From NCBI RefSeq assembly GCF_002863005.1, contig NZ_PKDG01000057.1, positions 1 to 35,584 on the forward strand: a DNA stretch of 35,584 bases. The letters run 5' to 3'. Positions 8,063-16,380 of this stretch are shown piece after piece (within the stretch, counting starts at the first letter, position 1; the number at the start of each line of letters is the position of its first letter). Source of the DNA: Pseudoxanthomonas sp. (lineage in GTDB: Bacteria > Pseudomonadota > Gammaproteobacteria > Xanthomonadales > Xanthomonadaceae). The notes below the pieces were generated by a model. It was not told where the DNA came from and searched no databases. It saw only the letters and a program-made list of their open reading frames with translations. The position numbers were made by a program, and so were the translations under genes.

Positions 8063-9586
8063 ATGACCGATCAGACCCCAGCCACGCAGCCCGCCGTCGA
8101 CGAGAACAGCCTCATCGCCGAGCGCCGCGCCAAACTGACGGCGCTGCGCGGGCAGGGCATCGCGTTTCCCAACGACTTCCGCCGCAGCGACTATGCGGGC
8201 GACCTGCAGACGCAGTACGAGGATGCCGAACTGTGGACCGGCGAGGCGCTGGAAGGCAGTGGTCGGCGCGTGAAGCTGGCCGGGCGCCTGATGGCCAAGC
8301 GCGTGATGGGCAAGGCCAGCTTCGTGCAGATCCAGGACGAGTCGGGGCGCATCCAGCTGTTCCTGCAGGCCAACACGCTGGGTGAGACGTACGATGCCTT
8401 CAAGGGCTGGGACGTCGGCGACATCGTCGGTGTGGAAGGTGGGCTGACCCGCACCCGGACCGGCGAACTGTCGGTGAAAGCCGACGCCTTCCGCCTGCTG
8501 ACGAAATCGCTGCGCCCCCTGCCGGACAAGTGGCATGGCCTGTCCGACGTGGAGCAGCGCTACCGCCAGCGCTACGTGGACCTGATCGTCACGCCGGAAG
8601 CGCGCGACGTGTTCATCAAGCGCTCGCGGATCATCCGCGCGATCCGCGAATGGCTGGATACGCGGCGTTTCCTGGAAGTCGAAACGCCGATGATGCATTA
8701 CATCCCCGGCGGCGCCGCGGCCAAGCCGTTCACCACGCACCATAACGCGCTGGACCTGGACCTTTATCTGCGCGTGGCGCCGGAGCTGTACCTGAAGCGT
8801 CTGGTCGTCGGCGGGCTGGAGCGCGTCTACGAGATCAACCGCAATTTCCGCAACGAGGGTGTAAGCACGCGGCACAACCCAGAGTTCACGATGCTCGAGT
8901 TGTACGAGGCTTACGCCACGTATACCGAGATCATGGACCTGACCGAGGGCGTCATCCGCGATGTGGCGCACGAGGTGCTGGGTACCGGCCAGGTGGCCTG
9001 GGACGGCCAGGACATCGACCTTGAGCCAGCATTCCGCCGCTGGCGCATGGACGAAGCCGTCCGCCACCACAATCCCGAGATCACGGCGGCGGACTGCACC
9101 GATCGCGACGCGCTGGCGCGCCACTGCGAACGGCTGAAGATCCACGTCAAGCCGTCGTATGGCTGGGGCAAGCTGTTGCTGGAGATCTTCGAGAAGACCG
9201 TGGAGCACACGCTCGTCCAGCCGACCTTCATCACTGACCATCCGGTCGAGGTTTCGCCGCTGGCCCGCGCCAACGACGACCAGCCGGGCTACACGGACCG
9301 CTTCGAACTGTTCATCAACGGCAAGGAAATCGCCAACGGCTTCTCCGAATTGAACGACCCGGAAGACCAGGCGGCCCGGTTCATGGCCCAGGTCCAGGCC
9401 AAGGAGGGCGGCGACGACGAAGCCATGCACTTCGACGCCGATTACATCCGTGCGCTGGAAGTCGGCCTGCCGCCCACCGGTGGGCTCGGCATCGGCATCG
9501 ACCGGCTGGTGATGCTGCTGACGGGTTCGGACTCGATCCGGGACGTGCTGCTTTTCCCTTACATGCGCCCCGAAAGCCACGGCTGA
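8063..9586 (+). CDS. lysS: lysyl-tRNA synthetase, class II
   Basis: A 507-residue protein, close to E. coli LysS (505). It charges tRNA-Lys with lysine in the cytoplasm. An N-terminal OB-fold anticodon-binding domain (about 60-165, including [20 protein letters not shown]) is followed by the class II catalytic core: motif 1 around FLEVETPMM, motif 2 [19 protein letters not shown], and motif 3 [19 protein letters not shown] near the C-terminus. The ATG at 8063 is chosen because the protein then begins MTDQTPATQ with normal family length; the frame is open back to 7991 but that part is the REP element. No Shine-Dalgarno sequence precedes the ATG. Probably co-transcribed with prfB. A 16-bp palindrome begins on the last base of the gene. 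Confidence 0.97.
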   Translation: MTDQTPATQPAVDENSLIAERRAKLTALRGQGIAFPNDFRRSDYAGDLQTQYEDAELWTGEALEGSGRRVKLAGRLMAKRVMGKASFVQIQDESGRIQLFLQANTLGETYDAFKGWDVGDIVGVEGGLTRTRTGELSVKADAFRLLTKSLRPLPDKWHGLSDVEQRYRQRYVDLIVTPEARDVFIKRSRIIRAIREWLDTRRFLEVETPMMHYIPGGAAAKPFTTHHNALDLDLYLRVAPELYLKRLVVGGLERVYEINRNFRNEGVSTRHNPEFTMLELYEAYATYTEIMDLTEGVIRDVAHEVLGTGQVAWDGQDIDLEPAFRRWRMDEAVRHHNPEITAADCTDRDALARHCERLKIHVKPSYGWGKLLLEIFEKTVEHTLVQPTFITDHPVEVSPLARANDDQPGYTDRFELFINGKEIANGFSELNDPEDQAARFMAQVQAKEGGDDEAMHFDADYIRALEVGLPPTGGLGIGIDRLVMLLTGSDSIRDVLLFPYMRPESHG

Positions 9587-9601
9587 ACAGGCGCGCCTGT
9601 T
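9586..9601. repeat. 16-bp perfect palindrome at the end of lysS
   Basis: AACAGGCGCGCCTGTT begins on the last base of the lysS stop codon. As RNA it could fold into a 6-bp stem with a CGCG loop, but only two T follow, so it is at best a weak transcript end or a processing and stability hairpin. Confidence 0.35.
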
Positions 9602-9738
9602 CCGCCGCGAGTGACGCTATGGGGCAGAAAGGGAACCTGGCGGGATGACGCGACGGGTCCATGACGCAGGCACGGCTGTCCTGCGGCGCTGCGTTTCGGC
9701 ATCCGCTCCTGCCGGGGCGGGGTGCAAGGGCCCCAATC

Positions 9739-9754
9739 TGTGACGGAGGTCAAT
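9739..9754 (+). promoter_or_regulatory. possible Clp (CRP-like) binding site upstream of rpfG
   Basis: TGTGA-CGGAGG-TCAAT matches the CRP/Clp consensus TGTGA-N6-TCACA at 8 of 10 informative positions with the correct 6-base spacer. Clp is the c-di-GMP-responsive regulator downstream of RpfG in xanthomonads, so a site here would imply feedback. One imperfect site in GC-rich DNA could be chance. Confidence 0.3.
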
Positions 9755-9804
9755 GTGTGGAGGCCGGACAGGCCGCTGGGGCGGCTGGCACGCTTCCTGC
9801 GTCG

Positions 9805-9826
9805 ATTGACGCGCAGGACGGTCAAT
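9805..9826. promoter_or_regulatory. inverted repeat, candidate operator upstream of rpfG
   Basis: ATTGAC and GTCAAT flank a 10-base spacer, giving a 22-base two-fold symmetric site about 115 bases before the rpfG start. The left arm also contains a TTGAC -35-like element. Symmetry and position suggest an operator, but no regulator can be named. Confidence 0.35.
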
Positions 9827-9940
9827 TTTCCGTCGTCCGCGCCGATAGAGATCAGGGGAGGGGGCCCCGCGATTGGCATCGGTTCCCTTCGTGGATCACG
9901 GACCCGACCCGGGACCGTACCGCCGAACAGGACTTCCGCC

Positions 9941-11080
9941 ATGTTGGATGCGAGTGCCGCCGCCGCCGGAGTATCCTTGCCCGACAGCCACATGCTGTGG
10001 CCACAAGGGGCAGGTAACGCTTTGAACATCGTCATCGTCGACGATCAGACGTCCGCGCGCACCATGCTGCGCCATGTCATCGAGGACATCGCGTCCGAGT
10101 TGGCCGTCCATGATTTCGGCGATCCGCTGGCCGCACTGGAATGGTGCGAGAAGAACCGGACCGACCTGCTGCTGCTGGACTACCGCATGCCAGGCATGGA
10201 TGGGCTGGAATTCGCGCGCCGCTTCCGCCGGCTGCCGATGCATCGCGACATCGCGATCATCCTGATCACGGTGGTCGGCGACGAGCCGATCCGCCAGGCC
10301 GCCCTCGAGGCGGGCGTCATTGATTTCCTCGTCAAGCCGGTGCGCCCGCGCGAGCTGCGTGCCCGCTGCCGCAACCTGCTGCAGCTCCGCCAGCAGTCCG
10401 AGAACGTGAAGCAGCGTGCCCTGTCGCTGGAGCAGCGCCTGCTGTCCAGCATGCACGAGGTCGAGGAGCGCGAGCGCGAGACGCTCTCGCGGCTGGCCCG
10501 CGCCATCGAGTACCGCGACAGCGGCACCAGCGCCTACCTGGAACGCATGGCCCACGTGGCCGGCCTGATCGCCGAGCAACTGGGGCTGCCCGAAGACGAG
10601 GTGCGCACCATCGAAATGGCGGCGCCGCTGCACGACATGGGCAAGATCGCGATCCCGGATTCGGTCCTGATGAAAGCCGGACCGCTGACGGCCGAAGAAA
10701 CCGACGTCATGCGCCGCCACCCGAAGATCGGCCACCAGTTGCTGTCGGGCAGCCAGAACCGCTTCATCCAGACCGGCGCGCTGATCGCGCTGCGCCACCA
10801 CGAGCGCTACGACGGCAGCGGTTATCCCGATGGCCTCGTGGGCGAGCAGATCCCGTTGGAAGCGAGGATAGTGGCGGTTGCGGACGTCTTCGATGCCCTG
10901 ATTTCGCCGCGTCCGTACAAGAAAGCCTGGGACAAGGATGCGGCCTTGGCCTACCTGTACGCCCAGCGTGGCCGCCTGTTCGATCCGGCCTGCGTCGACG
11001 CGCTGATTCGCGGGCGGGCGCGGCTCGACGACATTTGCGAACGTTACTCGACGGTGCAGAGCCGTCCAGGGATGGAGTGA
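9941..11080 (+). CDS. rpfG: two-component response regulator RpfG, HD-GYP c-di-GMP phosphodiesterase
   Basis: From ATG 9941 the protein has 379 residues, close to the Xanthomonas RpfG length, and the phosphoacceptor falls at Asp80 (LLLLDYRMPGMDG), the position I recall for Xanthomonas RpfG. This, with AGGA eight bases upstream, settles the start over the longer frame from 9722. Residues 28-150 are the receiver domain, with a DD pair at 34-35 and Lys132 in FLVKPVRP. Residues about 180-370 are the HD-GYP domain: HD at 231-232 (LHDMGKIAIPD) and HHERYDGSGYP at 286-296. It hydrolyses c-di-GMP when phosphorylated by RpfC after DSF sensing, which changes virulence-factor production, biofilm and motility in relatives. 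rpfC follows after 3 bases with no rpfH between. Confidence 0.96.
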   Translation: MLDASAAAAGVSLPDSHMLWPQGAGNALNIVIVDDQTSARTMLRHVIEDIASELAVHDFGDPLAALEWCEKNRTDLLLLDYRMPGMDGLEFARRFRRLPMHRDIAIILITVVGDEPIRQAALEAGVIDFLVKPVRPRELRARCRNLLQLRQQSENVKQRALSLEQRLLSSMHEVEERERETLSRLARAIEYRDSGTSAYLERMAHVAGLIAEQLGLPEDEVRTIEMAAPLHDMGKIAIPDSVLMKAGPLTAEETDVMRRHPKIGHQLLSGSQNRFIQTGALIALRHHERYDGSGYPDGLVGEQIPLEARIVAVADVFDALISPRPYKKAWDKDAALAYLYAQRGRLFDPACVDALIRGRARLDDICERYSTVQSRPGME

Positions 11081-11083
11081 GCC

Positions 11084-13279
11084 ATGACGAATCCCCTTGC
11101 CTGGATCAAATCCCGACTGGCGCATCGCGGCGACAGTGAGCACGGCCAAGCGCTGATCCGGGTCGCGCTGATCACCATCATCCTCGTCTACGCGTTGCTG
11201 CCTTCGTCGCGCGCCGCGTTGCCTGCGGACGAGTACACCATCGTCCTGACCATCATCACCTCGGGCCTGGTCAATGGCCTGGGCATCTTCGCGTGGTTGC
11301 TGGTGCAGCCCGGCAAGTCGCACGCACGCCGTGCGCTGGGCATGATCGCCGACTACGGCCTGCTGGCGGCGGCGATGAACGGCATGGGCGAGCCGCTGTC
11401 GTGGGCCTACGTCGTCCTGATGTGGATCACCGTCGGCAACGGCCTGCGCTACGGCAACCGCTATCTGGTCGTCGCCGTGGCGATGGCGAGCACCGCCTTC
11501 GGGGCGGTGGTGCTGATGAACGACTATTGGCGCAGCAACCTGACGCTGGGCGTCGGCCTGGTGCTGGGCCTGATCGCCGTGCCGATGTACCTGTCCGGCC
11601 TGCTGCGCGACCTGACGCGCGCCACCGACGAAGCGCGCCGCGCGAACGAAGCGAAGAGCCGGTTCCTGGCCAACATGAGCCACGAGTTCCGCACGCCACT
11701 CAATGGTCTCGCCGGCATGTCCGAACTGCTGGCGACCACGCGTCTGGATGCCGAACAGCGCGAGTGCCTGTCCACGATCCAGGCATCGACCCGGACGCTG
11801 CTGGGACTGGTCGAGGACGTGCTGGACATCTCCGCGATCGAAGCGGGCAAGGTCAAGCTCAACGTCGTGGAGTTCTCGCCACGCGAACTGGTCGAGAGCA
11901 TCGGCCTGATCCTCATGCCGCAGGCCCGTGGAAAGCAGGTCCGCTACGAAGGCGTGGTGGACGACGCCATCCCGCTCAAGCTGCGCGGCGATGCGGGCCA
12001 CCTGCGCCAGGTGCTGCTGAATCTCGCCGGCAACGCGGTGAAGTTCACCGACGACGGCGAGGTCCGGCTGGTGGTCGCGCCCACGCTGGTCGAGGGCAGC
12101 CGCATCCGCCTGCGCTTCACCGTCACCGATACCGGCATCGGCGTGCCGGTCGCGCTGCGCGAGCGCCTGTTCGAGGCGTTCGAGCAGGCCGATGGCAGCC
12201 TGTCCCGCCGCTACGGCGGCACCGGTCTGGGCACGACGATCGCCAAGGGCCTGACCGAGGCCATGGGCGGCACTATCGGCTTCGAAAGCCACGAGCAGCG
12301 CGGCAGCTGCTTCTGGGTGGAACTGCCGTTCGAGGCCGTGGCCGAGCGCGTCATGGTGCCGGCCGTGCATGGCCACGCCGAGTGGCTGCAGGAAGAGCCC
12401 GAAACCGCCAGCGCCGAGAACATCATCGCCTTCTCGGATCCGTTCCTGCGCCATCGTGCGCGCGTGCGCAGCATGCAGATCCTGGTCGCCGACGACCACG
12501 AGGCCAATCGCATGGTCGTGCAGCGCCTGCTGCAGAAAGCGGGTCACCGCATCACCTGCGTCAACGGCGGCGAAGAAGTACTCGATGCGCTGGAATCGGC
12601 GACCTACGACGCGGTCATCTGCGACCTGCACATGCCCGGATTGAGCGGCCTGGACCTGTTGAAGCAGCTGCGCGTGATGGAGGCGGGCAGCGGCAGCCGT
12701 ACGCCCGTGCTCATCCTCAGCGCGGATGTCACGCCCGAATCGATCCAGCGTTGCGAGCAGGCCGGAGCGCGCGCCTTCCTTGCCAAGCCGGTCGTCGCCA
12801 CGCGCCTGCTGGACGCGCTGGCGGACATCGCGACCTCGGGCCGGGTTGCGGCCACCGCCGTCCCGGCGGCGCCTGTGCGTGCGGAAGTGTCGGACGGCGT
12901 GCTGGATGTCAGCGTGCTGGACGAACTGACCGCGCTCGGCATGGGCGATGCGTTCGAACGCGAATTCATCGAGCAATGCCTCAACGATGCGGACGGGTGC
13001 ATCGGCGCGATGGCGCATGCGATGGAGCGCGGCGATGGGGAACACCTGCGTGAGCACGCTCACGCCCTGAAGGGCGTGGCCAGCAACCTGGGCCTGGTCA
13101 AGCTCGCGGCGGCCGCCGGCGAAATGATGAGCCTGGCCGACTGGCAGATCACCCGCGAGTGGCGTCATCGCCTGGCAGCGCTGAATTCGCACCTGAGCCA
13201 TGGTCGCGCGGCGCTCGATGCGCGGCAGCGCGTGCGGGGCGCGGGCCTGGACAAGGGCAACGAACACTCGTCGTCCTGA
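11084..13279 (+). CDS. rpfC: DSF-sensing hybrid histidine kinase RpfC
   Basis: A 731-residue inner-membrane hybrid kinase. Residues 24-172 hold about five hydrophobic segments, the five-helix sensory type rather than a ten-helix type. The kinase core follows: HisKA with phospho-His200 (NMSHEFRTPLNGL), ATPase motifs around NLAGNAVKF (313-321), DTGIGVP (349-355) and GGTGLGT (378-384), a receiver domain with Asp514 (VICDLHMPG), and a C-terminal HPt domain with His660 (HALKG). All phosphorelay residues are present. In Xanthomonas RpfC binds DSF, passes phosphate to RpfG, and its receiver domain also restrains RpfF at low signal. GGAG overlapping the end of rpfG serves the ATG. It is convergent with rpfF. 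A weak GC hairpin without a T run lies just after the stop (13293-13307). Confidence 0.96.
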   Translation: MTNPLAWIKSRLAHRGDSEHGQALIRVALITIILVYALLPSSRAALPADEYTIVLTIITSGLVNGLGIFAWLLVQPGKSHARRALGMIADYGLLAAAMNGMGEPLSWAYVVLMWITVGNGLRYGNRYLVVAVAMASTAFGAVVLMNDYWRSNLTLGVGLVLGLIAVPMYLSGLLRDLTRATDEARRANEAKSRFLANMSHEFRTPLNGLAGMSELLATTRLDAEQRECLSTIQASTRTLLGLVEDVLDISAIEAGKVKLNVVEFSPRELVESIGLILMPQARGKQVRYEGVVDDAIPLKLRGDAGHLRQVLLNLAGNAVKFTDDGEVRLVVAPTLVEGSRIRLRFTVTDTGIGVPVALRERLFEAFEQADGSLSRRYGGTGLGTTIAKGLTEAMGGTIGFESHEQRGSCFWVELPFEAVAERVMVPAVHGHAEWLQEEPETASAENIIAFSDPFLRHRARVRSMQILVADDHEANRMVVQRLLQKAGHRITCVNGGEEVLDALESATYDAVICDLHMPGLSGLDLLKQLRVMEAGSGSRTPVLILSADVTPESIQRCEQAGARAFLAKPVVATRLLDALADIATSGRVAATAVPAAPVRAEVSDGVLDVSVLDELTALGMGDAFEREFIEQCLNDADGCIGAMAHAMERGDGEHLREHAHALKGVASNLGLVKLAAAAGEMMSLADWQITREWRHRLAALNSHLSHGRAALDARQRVRGAGLDKGNEHSSS

Positions 13280-13425
13280 CGCGGGGCCACTGCCGCGATC
13301 GACGCGGTGGCGATACGGTGGCGCGGGCGGACGCGCTCCGGATGGATCGCTGGCGAGTACGGATGACCCGGACTCGCCCTTGAAGGCGCACGGCGCGCTC
13401 CAACCCCCTGATTTCCCCTGTCGTT

Positions 13426-13441
13426 ACTGCGTTGCCGCAGT
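13426..13441 (-). terminator. hairpin downstream of rpfF (weak terminator candidate)
   Basis: On the minus strand ACTGCG-GCAA-CGCAGT forms a 6-bp stem with a GNRA-type GCAA loop, 12 bases past the rpfF stop. No U run follows, so it may protect a 3' end rather than terminate transcription intrinsically. Confidence 0.3.
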
Positions 13442-13452
13442 CATGCGGGTGT

Positions 13453-14319
13453 TCAGGCCGCGCGGATCGACCGCTTTTCCTGCGCGCGGACGATGCGTTC
13501 CATCATCTTCAGCGACTTGTCGCCCAGCGTCAGCGCGGTATCGACCCACACCTCGGTGATGCCCATCAGTTCGTCGTAGCCGACCGGCTGGGCGAGGTTG
13601 CGGCAGGCATTCAACGCCAGGTGCGCATGCGGCGAGCGACGCTGCTTGTCGATGATGGTCTGCACGGCGGAAGCGCCCTGGCCCTTCGGTACCAGCACGT
13701 CGACCACGCCAAGCTTGTAGAGCTCGTCGCTGGTGTAGATGTTGCCTTCCAGGATGATCTTCTCGGCGACCTGCGGCGAGACGCGCTTGCACAGGAAGGA
13801 GTACGCGCCCATGCCCGGGAACAGACCGAACAGCACTTCCGGCAGGCCCATGTCGACGCCTTCCTCGGCCACGATGGTGTGGCACGACAGCGCGATCTCG
13901 AGGCCGCCGCCCAGCGCATCCCCCTGGATCAGGGCGATGGTGCGTACGTCGCCGCCCAGACCGGTGTTGAGATGGTGGACGCCGTCGATGCAACGGCGCG
14001 CATAGCTCAGCAGGCGATCACGGTTGTTCTCGCGGATCAGCTGCGAGAACAGTTCCAGATCGCCGCCGAGATTGAACGCCGTGGCGTCGGAGGCGACCAC
14101 GAGGTGACGCAACTTGCCGGGCTGGCGCTGCGATTCGCGCAGGGTGATCGAATTCATGAAGCTCAGCACGTCGTCGAGCATCTGGCTGCGGAAGCACGGG
14201 CGCACGCCCGGTGCCACGTCCGAATGCATGTACATCCAGTGGGCGTCACCGCTGGGTTCCGACTCGACACGGATGGTCGGGAAGGAACGGGTGCGCTGCA
14301 GTTTTTCGACGTTGTTCAT
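13453..14319 (-). CDS. rpfF: DSF synthase RpfF (enoyl-CoA hydratase/crotonase family)
   Basis: A 288-residue crotonase-fold enzyme that in Xanthomonas acts on 3-hydroxyacyl-ACP, dehydrating it and releasing the cis-2-unsaturated fatty acid signal. Both catalytic glutamates fall at the canonical numbers: Glu141 (ALGGGLE) and Glu161 (GLPEVLFGLFPGMGA). The N-terminal half is clearly diverged from the X. campestris protein as I remember it, while the catalytic half is well kept, so chain-length preference may differ. ATG 14319 has a good ribosome-binding site (AAGGAG, minus strand). The gene is downstream of rpfB on the same strand but separated by a strong terminator and a 266-base gap with regulatory-looking elements, so it probably has its own promoter. 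It is convergent with rpfC, as in Xanthomonas. Confidence 0.96.
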   Translation of the reverse strand: MNNVEKLQRTRSFPTIRVESEPSGDAHWMYMHSDVAPGVRPCFRSQMLDDVLSFMNSITLRESQRQPGKLRHLVVASDATAFNLGGDLELFSQLIRENNRDRLLSYARRCIDGVHHLNTGLGGDVRTIALIQGDALGGGLEIALSCHTIVAEEGVDMGLPEVLFGLFPGMGAYSFLCKRVSPQVAEKIILEGNIYTSDELYKLGVVDVLVPKGQGASAVQTIIDKQRRSPHAHLALNACRNLAQPVGYDELMGITEVWVDTALTLGDKSLKMMERIVRAQEKRSIRAA

Positions 14320-14378
14320 GGAGAGCTCCTTGGAGGGTTGCTTGCCCGCGCGGCAGGGGAGGCGGGTGACGGATTAAT

Positions 14379-14397
14379 GTGACGCAGGTGGCATCAC
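14379..14397 (-). promoter_or_regulatory. hairpin in the rpfF 5' leader
   Basis: On the minus strand GTGATGC-CACCT-GCGTCAC can form a 7-bp stem (one G-U pair as RNA) with a 5-base loop, ending about 60 bases before the rpfF ATG and downstream of the AT-rich promoter-like stretch. If transcription starts near 14405-14425 it lies in the leader and could affect translation or stability. Inference from structure only. Confidence 0.35.
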
Positions 14398-14437
14398 GCG
14401 CCGATCCTACACCTGAACGAATAATTAAAATCCGGTG

Positions 14438-14453
14438 CACAAGCGCGCTTGTG
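14438..14453. promoter_or_regulatory. perfect 16-bp palindrome upstream of rpfF (candidate operator)
   Basis: CACAAGCGCGCTTGTG is a perfect palindrome about 119 bases before the rpfF start. It sits directly upstream, in rpfF orientation, of the only AT-rich island in the gap (14421-14432), which contains TTTAAT and TTATTC, usable as -10-like elements. Uninterrupted two-fold symmetry in this position suggests a repressor or activator site. No specific regulator is recognised. Confidence 0.5.
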
Positions 14454-14530
14454 GCAACTTGGGGCCGTCCCCCCGCCATCAGTCTCGATATTTGTGACGA
14501 ATGTCTAGAATCGGACCCTAAAGTCCTGAA

Positions 14531-14562
14531 CCAAAAGAAAAAGGCCGGCGCATGGCCGGCCT
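14531..14562 (-). terminator. intrinsic terminator of rpfB
   Basis: On the minus strand AGGCCGGC-CATGC-GCCGGCCT forms a perfect 8-bp stem with a 5-base loop, followed by TTTTCTTTTGG. It lies 24 bases past the rpfB stop, so rpfB transcripts should end before rpfF. Confidence 0.9.
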
Positions 14563-14585
14563 CTTTCAACACCCTGAACAGGGCG

Positions 14586-16265
14586 TCACGCGCTTTTCGC
14601 GGGCTCGCGGAGCTCCTTGCGGAGGATCTTGCCGACGTTGGTTTTCGGCAGCTCCGTGCGGAACTCGATGTGCCGGGGCTGCTTGTAGCCCGTGAGGTTG
14701 TCGCGGCAGAACGCCTTCACCTGTTCCGCCGTGAGCGACGGGTCCTTCTTCACGATGAACACCTTCACGGCTTCGCCCGATTTCTCGTCCGGCACGCCGA
14801 TCGCGGCGACCTCGAGCACGCCGTCGAGGCCTGCGATCACGTCTTCCACTTCGTTCGGATACACGTTGAAGCCGGAGACCAGGATCATGTCCTTCTTGCG
14901 GTCGACGATGTAGAAGAAGCCGTTCTCGTCCATCTTCGCCATGTCGCCGGTGTGCAGCCAGCCGTCGGCGTCCATCACGTTCGCGGTTTCCTCGGGCCGT
15001 TGCCAGTAGCCCTTCATGACCTGCGGACCCTTGATGCAGAGTTCGCCCACCTCGCCAACGGGAACGACGTTGCCGTCGTCGTCCTTGAGGCAGGCATCGG
15101 TCGACGGCACCGGCAGGCCGATGGCGCCGTTGTAATCGTGCAGGTCCATGGGATTGATGCACGCCGCGGGCGATGTCTCGGTCAGGCCATAGGCTTCGAC
15201 CAGCGTCACGCCCGTGACCTTCTTCCACTTTTCCGCAACGGCACGCTGCACGGCCATGCCGCCGCCCAGGGTCATCTTCAGGTTGGAGAAATCGACCTCG
15301 TCGAAGCCCGGCGTATTCAGCAGGCCGTTGAACAGCGTGTTGACGCCCGTGATCGCAGTGAAGCGCGTGGCCCTCAGCTCCTTCACGAAGCCGGGCATGT
15401 CGCGCGGATTGGTGATCAGGTGGTTCAGGCCGCCAAGCTTCATGAAGACCAGGCAGTTCGCCGTCAGCGCGAAGATGTGATACAGCGGCAACGCGGTGAT
15501 GATGACTTCGTTGCCGTAGTCGAGGCCGGTGCCGACCCAGACGCCCGCCTGCTGCATGTTCGCCACTAGGTTGCGGTGCGTCAGCATGGCGCCCTTGGCC
15601 ACGCCGGTGGTGCCGCCGGTGTACTGCAGGAAGGCGATGTCGCCGGAATCGATGTCAATGTCGGGCAACGTATGCAGCTGGCCGAGCGTCAGCGTGTCCT
15701 TGAAGCGAACGGTGCCGGGAATGTCGTAGTCGGGCACCATCTTCTTCACGTACTTCAGCACGAAGTTGACGATGGCGCCCTTGGGGAAGCCGACCAGGTC
15801 GCCCAGCGCGGTCGTGACCACCTGTTTGACCTGCGTGCCGGCGAGCGCTTCCTGCGCGGTCTTGCCGAAGTTGTCCACGACCAGCAGCACGCTGGCGCCG
15901 GAATCGACCAGCTGGTGCTTCAGCTCGCGCGGGGTGTACATCGGGTTGACGTTCACCACCGTCAGGCCGGCGCGCAGCACGCCGAAGATGGCGATGGGGT
16001 ACTGCAGGCAGTTCGGCATCATGATGGCGACGCGGTCGCCCTTCTTGAGCTTCAGTTCGCCAAGCAGGTACGCCGCGAACTGGCGGCTGAGCTTGTCGAT
16101 CTCGCCATACGTCAGGGTCTTGCCGAAGTTGCGGAACGCGGGACGGTCGCGGTACTTGCTGATCGCCTCATCGAAGACGGACACGATGGAGCGGTACTGC
16201 TCCAGGTCCACCTGCTGCGGCACGCCTTGCGGATAACTCTTGAACCACGGACGTTCCTGACTCAT
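14586..16265 (-). CDS. rpfB: long-chain fatty acyl-CoA ligase RpfB (FadD family)
   Basis: From ATG 16265 the protein has 559 residues, the length of Xanthomonas RpfB. It is an AMP-forming fatty-acid:CoA ligase: phosphate-binding loop YTGGTTGVAKGA, adenylate motif YGLTETSP, WLHTGDMAKM and the hinge VDRKKDMILVSGFNVYP, and C-terminal lysine motif KTNVGKILRKE. RpfB activates free fatty acids, including DSF-type signals, to CoA esters, and so contributes to DSF turnover and fatty acid recycling. The frame is open further upstream, but that part is antisense to the next gene and rejected. GGGAGGGAG precedes the ATG on the minus strand. A terminator at 14531-14562 ends the transcript before rpfF. 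Confidence 0.95.
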   Translation of the reverse strand: MSQERPWFKSYPQGVPQQVDLEQYRSIVSVFDEAISKYRDRPAFRNFGKTLTYGEIDKLSRQFAAYLLGELKLKKGDRVAIMMPNCLQYPIAIFGVLRAGLTVVNVNPMYTPRELKHQLVDSGASVLLVVDNFGKTAQEALAGTQVKQVVTTALGDLVGFPKGAIVNFVLKYVKKMVPDYDIPGTVRFKDTLTLGQLHTLPDIDIDSGDIAFLQYTGGTTGVAKGAMLTHRNLVANMQQAGVWVGTGLDYGNEVIITALPLYHIFALTANCLVFMKLGGLNHLITNPRDMPGFVKELRATRFTAITGVNTLFNGLLNTPGFDEVDFSNLKMTLGGGMAVQRAVAEKWKKVTGVTLVEAYGLTETSPAACINPMDLHDYNGAIGLPVPSTDACLKDDDGNVVPVGEVGELCIKGPQVMKGYWQRPEETANVMDADGWLHTGDMAKMDENGFFYIVDRKKDMILVSGFNVYPNEVEDVIAGLDGVLEVAAIGVPDEKSGEAVKVFIVKKDPSLTAEQVKAFCRDNLTGYKQPRHIEFRTELPKTNVGKILRKELREPAKSA

Positions 16266-16344
16266 CGTTCTGCTCCCTCCCCAGGGTCTACGGGCTGCCT
16301 CGCGGCATGCATGTGGGCGAGCGCCGAAAGGGGCGCCTGCCGGG

Positions 16345-16373
16345 AGCATACCGTTCCGGATGGAAAAGGCGAA
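16345..16373 (-). promoter_or_regulatory. candidate rpfB promoter
   Basis: On the minus strand TTCGCC (16373-16368), 17 bases, TATGCT (16350-16345), about 80 bases before the rpfB ATG. The -10 is fair and the -35 weak (3 of 6). It overlaps the putative start region of the divergent lipoprotein gene. Confidence 0.3.
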
Positions 16374-16380
16374 GGTTTCG

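Larger units (their letters stand above)
9587..9940 (+). other. 354-base intergenic region upstream of rpfG
   Basis: No gene with convincing protein-family sequence is seen here, although the rpfG frame stays open back to 9722. The region holds a CRP/Clp-like site (9739-9754), a 22-base inverted repeat (9805-9826), a GGGGAGGGGGCCCC tract (9854-9867) and AGGA at 9929-9932 as the likely ribosome-binding site of rpfG. It is the natural place for control of the rpfGC operon. I see no unambiguous -35/-10 pair. Confidence 0.4.

Noticed and set aside
9896..13267. 1123-codon open frame on the minus strand across rpfG and rpfC
   Set aside because: Exactly antisense to two genes with full domain signatures. 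Its translation is rich in His, Arg, Gln and Ala without any family motif, the usual shadow in GC-rich DNA.
13293..13307. GC hairpin after rpfC as an intrinsic terminator
   Set aside because: A 5-bp CCGCG/CGCGG stem with no T run; not enough to call a terminator.
14378..14398. TGTGA and TCACG around 14378-14398 as a Clp site for rpfF
   Set aside because: The half-sites are 11 bases apart instead of six; the symmetry is better explained as the leader hairpin.
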